DNA of 6,944 bases. Source: an uncultured Solirubrobacterales bacterium. GTDB taxonomy: Bacteria; Actinomycetota; Thermoleophilia; Solirubrobacterales; Solirubrobacteraceae. Below are positions 6,644 through 6,944 of this stretch, piece by piece. Both the position numbers and the translations under genes were made by a program. The notes beneath the pieces were generated by a model. It was not told the origin of the DNA, did not search any database, and was given only the letters and a program-made list of their open reading frames with translations. Position 1 is the first letter of the stretch, and every line of letters begins with the position of its first letter. Location: NCBI GenBank assembly GCA_937973575.1, contig CALJKH010000005.1, forward strand, positions 1 through 6,944, given 5' to 3'.

Positions 6644-6944
6644 ATGAGCGCAATCGAACCCACAGCAGAACAAATTCAAGAACTTATGACCCGCCCTGAC
6701 GAGCCAGTAGCGATGCTCAACCTTCTTCGCTATAAGCGCGATGCTGAGGGCAACAAGATTGGCGCGGAGTCCTATGCCACTTACAGCGAACTGGTTCTTC
6801 CAATCCTCACAAGCGTCGGTGCCACACCGATCTGGGGCGGCCGCATTGACAACATCTTGATCGCCGAGTGGGGTCAGCGGTGGGACTCAGTCCTGGTTGT
6901 CGAGTACCCCTCCCCGACCGTATTTCTGCAGATGGTCACCTCAG
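6644..6944 (+). CDS. DUF1330-like small protein (partial; C-terminus beyond right edge)
   Basis: This plus-strand gene diverges from the ATP synthase operon and is open to the window edge, giving 100 complete codons. The start MSAIEPTAEQIQELMTRP is followed by EPVAMLNLLRYK (residues 20-31), then a charged stretch with SYATYSELVLPIL (43-55), a GG-containing turn (65-66), and WDSVLVVEYPSPTVFLQMV (80-98). The 'MLNLL+FK ... Y..Y ... W....LVEYPS...F..M' pattern is the one I know from DUF1330 proteins, which adopt a ferredoxin-like dimeric alpha-beta barrel fold. No enzymatic role is established for most members, and I assign none. The ATG at 6644-6646 has only a weak upstream purine stretch (TAGG near 6631-6634), so the ribosome binding site is poor or the transcript has a short leader. 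There is no evident functional tie to the ATP synthase; it is probably only a neighbour. Confidence 0.8.
   Translation, partial: MSAIEPTAEQIQELMTRPDEPVAMLNLLRYKRDAEGNKIGAESYATYSELVLPILTSVGATPIWGGRIDNILIAEWGQRWDSVLVVEYPSPTVFLQMVTS

Overview
The window is almost entirely one minus-strand F1Fo ATP synthase operon. Read in the direction of transcription (right to left), the order is atpZ-like, atpI-like, atpB (a), atpE (c), atpF (b), atpH (delta), atpA (alpha), atpG (gamma) and atpD (beta). The beta gene runs off the left edge after 268 codons, so its C-terminal part and the expected epsilon gene (atpC) lie outside. A plus-strand gene at the right edge (from 6644) diverges from the operon. It encodes the first 100 residues of a DUF1330-like small protein.

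The genes point to a bacterium, most likely an actinomycete-lineage organism (Actinomycetota). The base composition looks moderately high in GC (mid to upper 50s percent, judged by eye). The alpha subunit carries an acidic C-terminal extension. Subunits b and delta are separate proteins, which argues against Mycobacteriales, where they are fused. The b and c sequences remind me of Thermoleophilia-type actinobacteria, but that is recollection, not a search result, and should be treated as weak.

Layout: 1-805 is partial beta; 867-1778 gamma; 1812-3440 alpha; 3479-4009 delta; 4018-4584 b; 4589-4885 c; 4916-5815 a; 5812-6195 AtpI-like; 6200-6403 AtpZ-like; 6404-6643 is the divergent intergenic region; 6644-6944 is the divergent partial gene. 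Gaps within the operon run from a 4-base overlap (atpI/atpB) to 61 bases (atpG/atpD), and I see no internal terminator. It therefore looks like a single transcript with translational coupling at its 5' end.

The genes together encode the rotary ATP synthase. AtpZ and AtpI are small membrane proteins usually linked to assembly or ion handling. Subunits a and c form the proton path and rotor ring, b and delta the peripheral stalk, gamma the central shaft, and alpha and beta the catalytic head. All key residues I looked for are present: the Walker motifs of alpha and beta, the catalytic Glu of beta, the alpha arginine finger, the c-ring Glu and the stator Arg of a.

I find no previously undescribed system here. 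The points most worth a second look are the N-terminal extension of subunit c (supported by a strong ribosome binding site), a glutamate in the last helix of subunit a that sits one position off the usual register, the acidic tail of alpha, and a repeated TGTCGC(A/G)CC motif in the divergent intergenic region.
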